A stretch of DNA of 64,000 bases from Apophysomyces variabilis (Eukaryota; Mucoromycota; Mucoromycetes; Mucorales; Mucoraceae): positions 1,016,209 to 1,080,208 of the forward strand of contig MZZL01000403.1 of the NCBI GenBank assembly GCA_002749535.1, written 5' to 3'. The translations under genes were made by a program, and so were the position numbers. The notes under the pieces are model-generated. The model worked only from the letters and a program-made list of their open reading frames with translations. It made no database searches and was not told the origin of the DNA. Position 1 is the stretch's first letter; each line of letters begins with the position of its first letter. Below are positions 58,614-64,000 of the stretch, one piece after another.

Positions 58614-59243
58614 TAAATCGAGGCTCCCGTTGATTTGACTACGATCTTCAGCCCTAGGACAAAAATAGAAATTTTTATTGGCATCATCTACATTGTCTTT
58701 TGTATTAAGCCGATCATATCCATGAAATGCATCGTCTAGACATACATACAGATATATAGACTTACAAAATAAAGGACATTCCATATTCATTAAACTAATT
58801 TTATCACGCAATGGAATCAATAGTATGTACCTCAATAACGAATTTGGCATGTTTGCTCGGCTTCGGATTATTAATTCAACCGAAGCCGAACGCCGAATCC
58901 CTAGAACGAATCCTTGACAGGAAACAGGATCCGTTTTTACAGTATCACCTACCATTTATTCCCTGTAAAAGTCGATTCATTGTTTTGTTACCCTTCTTGG
59001 GAAGATCGGCTGGAGACTTGTCCGATGAGCGCGAATATTCCCTTAATGCCATTATAGGTTCATTCATTTCTCTCAACTGCCGAATTCCACTTTTTCCTCT
59101 CGCAAAGATATGCAGACACTTCTATCCGGATTGAGGTTACGCAGTTCTCAAACCCCACAGCAGTTTTCATTTCATGAGAAATATAAAATGACCACGATTT
59201 GAGAATGTGTTTTTTTGTCTTTAGTCTCTTTTAACACCCAACC
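58614..59243. other. Intergenic region before the P450 gene
   Basis: AT-rich; a 108-codon + strand frame at 58811-59134 has no motif. Nothing supportable. Confidence 0.45.
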
Positions 59244-61107
59244 ATGTTAACTTTGCAAGACATTTCCAAGGAAAACTCACTAACGTTAACCGCAGGTATC
59301 CTTGGCAGTATCACTACCGCTACGATAGTTGCGTTGGCCTTCAAGTATCCCAACAGAACCGTTTTTGATAACCGTCGAAACGGAATGCCACGCATAAGTG
59401 GTTGGCCGTTAGTCGGGGCACTAACCCAAGTCCTTTATAACGGTCATGCTATACATGACTTTTATTATCAGCATTTCACTAAAGCAGGTACTTTGACAAT
59501 GTAAGCGGACTTTCTCCCTAGGACTTTTATGCAGAAGTATAGTAAACGCTGCCTATGTAGTGGGCTGTCCGCAATAGGCCTCCCGCCTACTATCATTACC
59601 ATTGACCCACGCAATGTCGAGCATATTCTAAAACGTACGCCGTGCTTGATCCAAGTCGATTTAGTCTAACTAAAACTATTGCAATCCTCAGATAACTTTG
59701 AAAACTATGTCAAGGGGCCTCAATTTAACGACGCAACTGAAGACTTGCTTGGTCATGGTATATTTAATGCCAATGGTGAACAATGGAGATACCAACGAAA
59801 AACAGCCAGTCATATCTTCAACGTAAAGAATTTTCGCGACCATTTTACAGAGTAAGCGACGGTAACTCTTAAAGCAGACAAAGAGAAACCTTTCCGAACC
59901 TTATCTGTACATAGAGTGTTCGTTCAAGAAATCCGGGAAATGCAGAAGTTCGTATTTGATGTAGCCATGGAGAAAAGCGAAGTGATCGATTTCTATGACA
60001 CTATGTTCAAATTCACGCTTGACTCCTTTATCCTGTATATTACGTCGTTTCAGGAATATAAGATAAGCGCTTCATGCTAACAATTCTTTTTCTTTGGGCT
60101 GTAGGCTATGTTTTGGCATCCAACTGAACTCGTTGAAAACCAAGGAGAAAATTCCGTTTGCCGAAGCATTTGATGCATGCCAGAGCAACTCGTTTCATCG
60201 TTTCATCAACCCATTATGGCGTATTACCGAGACTGCCGATCAGATTCTACGGCCTTGGAAGCCCAACATTAAGCAACATCTCAGGGAAGTAAACGCCTTC
60301 GCGGATGAGGTTATCGAGAATCGCAGAAGAGAAATCGCTGAAGGCAAGAATGATCATCAAGACCTTCTCTCTCGGTTTATGAACAGCAAGAACGAACATG
60401 GAGAACCACTTGACAATAAAGAACTTCGTGATATTGTCCTGAATTTTATCATCGCCGGCCGCGACACCACTGCCCAAGCTTTATCCTGGATCTTTTACAA
60501 TCTGATGCTTCATCCTCGTATAGAAGCGAAATTGTTGGAAGAAATTGGAGACAACATCTGCGAAGACATGGACGCACCCACATCTATGAAATCATCAAAG
60601 GGATGAAATATGCTCATGCGGTGTAAGTGAGCCTTTCTTTTTTGTTGATACCACTTTGCTAACTCAGCTTATATTTCCTCACATAGATTTTATGAGGGTC
60701 TGCGACTCCATCCATCGGTACCAGATAACCAAAAGTATGCGTTGCATGACGATATTCTACCTGATGGGACTCCTGTTCACAAGGGAGATTATATTGAATG
60801 GAGCACTTGGGCTATGGCTCGATCCGAAAAGATCTGGGGTGCCGACGCAAAAGAGTTTCGGCCCGAGCGATGGATTATGTCTGAAGGAGATATCCGTCGT
60901 GAATCCCAAGGCAAGTTTAATGCCTTTAATGGTGGTCCTAGAGTTTGCCTTGGTCAAAATTTAGCGACACTAGAAGGTTTGGTTGCCATGACGTTCTTGC
61001 TGAAGCGTTACAAATTCTCCCTTGTTCCGAACCAAGAAATTACATACCAGGTGTCGCTTAGTTTGCCGATGAAGAATGGCATGAAAGTTACTGTACAGCA
61101 TCGCTAG
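59244..61107 (+). pseudogene. Cytochrome P450 with a one-base frameshift
   Basis: Heme-thiolate monooxygenase with an N-terminal membrane anchor (SLTLTAGILGSITTATIVAL). Exons 59244-59500, 59561-59634, 59692-59851, 59915-60034, 60105-60622 and 60687-61107. Seen: PTIITIDPRNVEHIL, WRYQRKTASHIFNVKNF (helix C), AGRDTTAQ (helix I), YEGLRLHPSVP (ExxR) and FNGGPRVCLGQ (heme Cys). All junctions keep phase except that exon 5 is one base short: the frame of GDNICEDMDAPT must shift to reach the expected YEIIKGMKYAHAV. The shift lies near 60573-60585, with no splice donor that could repair it. Either the gene is freshly inactivated or this is a sequencing error; everything else looks intact (about 530 residues). 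Resembles the fatty-acid or alkane hydroxylase-like P450s of fungi, but I cannot assign a CYP family. Confidence 0.85.
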
Positions 61108-62639
61108 ACTACCGGATTTCGTCACTTTTATGTCATTCGAACGCTTATGTATATTTCTGTATCTCATACTGTTTATTGAACAATTTTTCACGCTACTCTA
61201 AATAAATTTTGCGTCCATGCAAGGATCAAGTTCACGCCAAAAGGGATAGAAATATGCGTCATTAGTAAGTGGATTATGCGGGAAATATGTTTTGCTTACA
61301 TCAACTTGGTCCTCCAGTGGACACAAAATTCATTCGAGCAGCGTAAAAAATACGTTCATGGTTAGTAAACGGAAGGATAGCTTGACATCATTTTTACTTA
61401 CCCCCGAAGGGTATTCCCATGGGGACGGGGACCTACGCCGCACCTTGGCCAGGTGGGTCGTGGTGGAAAAAAAATTATGATGGCGTAGAATTGGCCATGT
61501 TAGATGTAGCACTGCAGAGGACTTGAGGCGATACAGCGTATGGCGGGCCTTATAGTGAGGCACAACAAATAATAGACTTAGTTCCGTAAGTATACACATT
61601 AAAAGGTACTCACTTCTACAAAAGTAGGAAGCACTGAAAAGCCACTGACGGTTCGGAACAGAGGTCGTGCAGGCTAAATAGATCAGCAACAAATACAAGT
61701 ACGTTGATATATGGTATATTAGCGTTTTTTTTTACCGAAAGAAGATAAAAAAACTTAAAACCGAGGAAACATTAAGACTATATCGATAGAAAGCCAAAGA
61801 GTACGAAGAGGATAGATCAGAGAGAGGAGAGAAAAGAAAATTTGGGATGCGATGTTTGAAAGAGAGGATAACTGAAAAAAAAATAGAGGCTTTCCTTTAA
61901 ATACTGTTTTCGTTGGATCTAGCTATATCATAATAGGAAACAACTAACGGGATTAGACTATAGTTTTTGACAAAGACTTTCATGCATCTGACAATGAGCT
62001 AAAAACTAGAAGCAAGCCAGAATATCAGAAGAGAGTAAACTAAGAAGACAGTTACTGAACTAACAACAATCTGAACTCTGCTTTTTTAGATAGGACCTTA
62101 TCAGAAGACATGGATCTCTTCAAGATTAGAGCAAGAATTTGTCGTCAAACATTTCGAATCTAAAATAAGAGATAAAGTCCCCTTGTTTGTTTATCAATAA
62201 TAAGTCTAGCATATAATAAGGAAAACAAAGAACAGAAATGCATTAAAAAAGTGTACCCCATATAACCTTCATACTTGTCTAAAAGCTTTATACAAGAGAT
62301 TGATGGAAAGGGGATCTAATAGATTATAAAAAATCATCTGAAATAAAGTTGAGATTTTGGACGAGATTATTTTCTTAATGTTAAGCATAACTCTTACACT
62401 AATGATATGGACAAGGAATGGATTCTGTCAAGAGATCAAAATATTACTTTTCTTTGTCATATGCATAGAAGATCAATGGTTAGCAAAGGTATAATATATG
62501 CGTATTACCAATATAACCAGTGCTCATGGAATATCATGATAACATGTGTTCCACCAAAAATAACATTGTTTTCATCAACAGTGAGTTTCGTTATCTTGGA
62601 ATACCGACTACTACATCTCTTTTCTAAATCAGAGCTCTG
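61108..62639. other. Gene-poor AT-rich region
   Basis: Flank of the P450 gene, then strongly purine-biased AT-rich sequence (about 61730-62400). No gene supported. Confidence 0.45.
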
Positions 62640-63246
62640 TTTCGGGTATATTAGGGGGTTCACTTGGCACTGCATTGGTTATGTCATTGGAGAGAGAGCT
62701 AGAGTCATTGTTGTCCGTTATTGCAAATACAGGAATGTGGTTGACGTCAAAAGAAGAAAGTAGAAGAAGAAGAGGAGAAAAGAGCTGGGTCATCAAAATG
62801 GATTCACATGGAAACGCTTAAGTGGTACTGGGGAAAAGGGCAGGCTTTCTGTGTGTGTCAAACCATGTTGTGTACAAACTTCTGCCTGGCAAGAAACTTT
62901 GTCTATCAGGCAATCACATTGGATTGGATCGACACAGAATGAACGGTTATTATCTAGTCATGGATAATGCACCCATCCATACACCAGTCAAGGTTGAGCA
63001 GTTGGTCGAAGAAAGAGGATACAAATGTTTCTATCTTTCTTCCTACTTTCCCTTTCTCAAACCAATAGAAGAGATTTGAGCCAAAGTGAAGGCTGGGGTA
63101 AGAAGGGAGCCCGTATAAGTTGACGATAACCTTCAAGAGCGTATTGTTCAAGCATCGCGAAAAGTAAAGCGCTCAGACTGTCAAAGATGGATCAGACAGT
63201 CTGAAAGCTTTTTCGTTAGATGCAAAAATAGAGAACCACTTCTTTA
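62640..63246 (+). pseudogene. Second Tc1/IS630-type transposase remnant
   Basis: Decayed DDE transposase in pieces. A possible upstream piece reads GYVIGERARVIVV near 62683. The clear part has YYLVMDNAPIHTPVKVEQLVE (second catalytic Asp), CFYLSSYFPFLKPIEEI (the usual PYSPxLNPIE block, altered) and a C-terminal CQRWIRQSESFFVRC. In-frame stops at 63077-63079 (TGA where Trp is expected after PIEEI) and again about 12 codons later break it. It differs from the element at 52223-53788, and no terminal repeats were found. Confidence 0.7.
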
Positions 63247-64000
63247 AATGAACTCGTTTTGCTGTGGTTTGAAATAAACTATCTCAGTAAATAGTGAACA
63301 TGGACATGACTGTATGCAAAGAAGGGTAGTCTGACCCGCAAATATTTTCATCCAATCATGCAAAAGAATTTTTTGGATTCCGCAAAAACTTGTATCCGAG
63401 TCTGCAAATAAAAAATGGAAACGCGCAGGGCAAATAGGAAAAACACAGTAAATACACTGCGGGAAATTTTTGGCGACTTTCTGGTGACTTTTGGTTAAAT
63501 ACTGGTTATTTCGCGAAAATCACTAGAATGTCTTGTTGTTCCTGGTTAAAGTTCTGGTTACTGCTTTGGTGACCGAATTTTTTGGTAGATTTCTGGTTTC
63601 TTTTCGGTAACAGATCTAGTGACCAGACTTTCCGGTGAATATTTGGTCAACCTACACGAAAATTCACCAGATCTTTTGGTTCTTTCCTGATTATTATCTA
63701 TGCGTAATAACATAGTATTCCTTTATTATATAAGATTGGTAGTCCTCAAATCTATGCGATGCATGGTCATACTAGGGTATATGTAGAAAACATTTTTTGG
63801 TATGGCTCATGAAAGGAACGAGACCAACAGCGCTTTCAAGGAAATAGTCTCTTATGTCATAATCCTTCCTTCTTCTTGATATACCAAATAAAAACTCATT
63901 CACCGTAACGATGTCTATGTGTAAGCGTAGGTAACATAGTATATTCTGGCGTTAACGGTGCTGTGATGGGAAAAGAATTATACTTCGCCAAAGAATGTTT
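63247..64000. other. Right-edge non-coding region with TGGT-rich repeats
   Basis: Non-coding. Contains the irregular repeat tract annotated separately; nothing else recognised up to the window edge. Confidence 0.45.
63478..63690 (+). repeat. Degenerate short repeats of ctggt(g/t)a type
   Basis: About 14 loose copies of a (c/t)tggt(t/g)a(c/a) unit, spaced irregularly 10-20 nt apart on the + strand, with two reverse-complement copies (gaccag, caccag) near 63620 and 63670. Too irregular for a microsatellite; purpose unknown. Confidence 0.5.

Overview
The window reads as nuclear DNA of a filamentous fungus, most likely an early-diverging one (Mucoromycota, probably Mucorales; this placement is inference from gene style, not a database result). 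The evidence is spliced genes with many short introns (mostly 45-100 nt, GT-AG with a few GC-AG), CT-rich leaders and TATA boxes before start codons, AATAAA signals after stops, and fungal or eukaryotic proteins throughout. There are no bacterial operons, no CRISPR array, and no tRNA or rRNA gene that I could see. I rebuilt exons by hand. For each multi-exon gene I give, the exon lengths add up to an open frame, except for the copies I call broken.

Layout. 0-9.2 kb: 3' part of a class III hybrid histidine kinase with exact 276-nt HAMP repeats, an unrecognised coiled-coil protein, and SDH1. 9.2-15.1 kb: almost 6 kb with no supportable gene. 15.1-32.98 kb: a compact housekeeping block in alternating orientation: NEDD8/RUB1, multicopper oxidase, AP-1-type bZIP factor, membrane-anchored GT5 glycosyltransferase, GINS subunit PSF2, YPP1/TTC7, mitochondrial EngB-type GTPase, BUB3, and a membrane RBR ubiquitin ligase. 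33-45.9 kb: looser spacing, with a novel seven-exon membrane protein, alanine aminotransferase, a coiled-coil protein, scavenger decapping enzyme DcpS and guanylate kinase.

46.6-56 kb is the accessory part and the most interesting. It holds four copies of an ISG12/IFI6-like hydrophobic glycine/alanine-rich protein. One is intact with a long acidic tail, one is intact with a signal peptide, and two are broken. The same stretch carries a tiny secreted Asp/Tyr-rich protein, a ten-exon flavin monooxygenase and a Tc1/mariner-type element with clear terminal inverted repeats and TA flanks. 56-61 kb returns to ordinary genes (SUB1/PC4, histidinol-phosphate aminotransferase) and a cytochrome P450 with a one-base frameshift. 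61-64 kb is gene-poor, with a second decayed transposase and an irregular TGGT-rich repeat tract.

Functionally the housekeeping genes are unrelated neighbours (respiration, NEDD8 conjugation, DNA replication, PI4-kinase scaffolding, spindle checkpoint, ubiquitination, nucleotide and amino-acid metabolism). The ISG12-like cluster is the best candidate for an undescribed system: lineage-specific duplication, mixed targeting signals and visible gene death beside a transposon.
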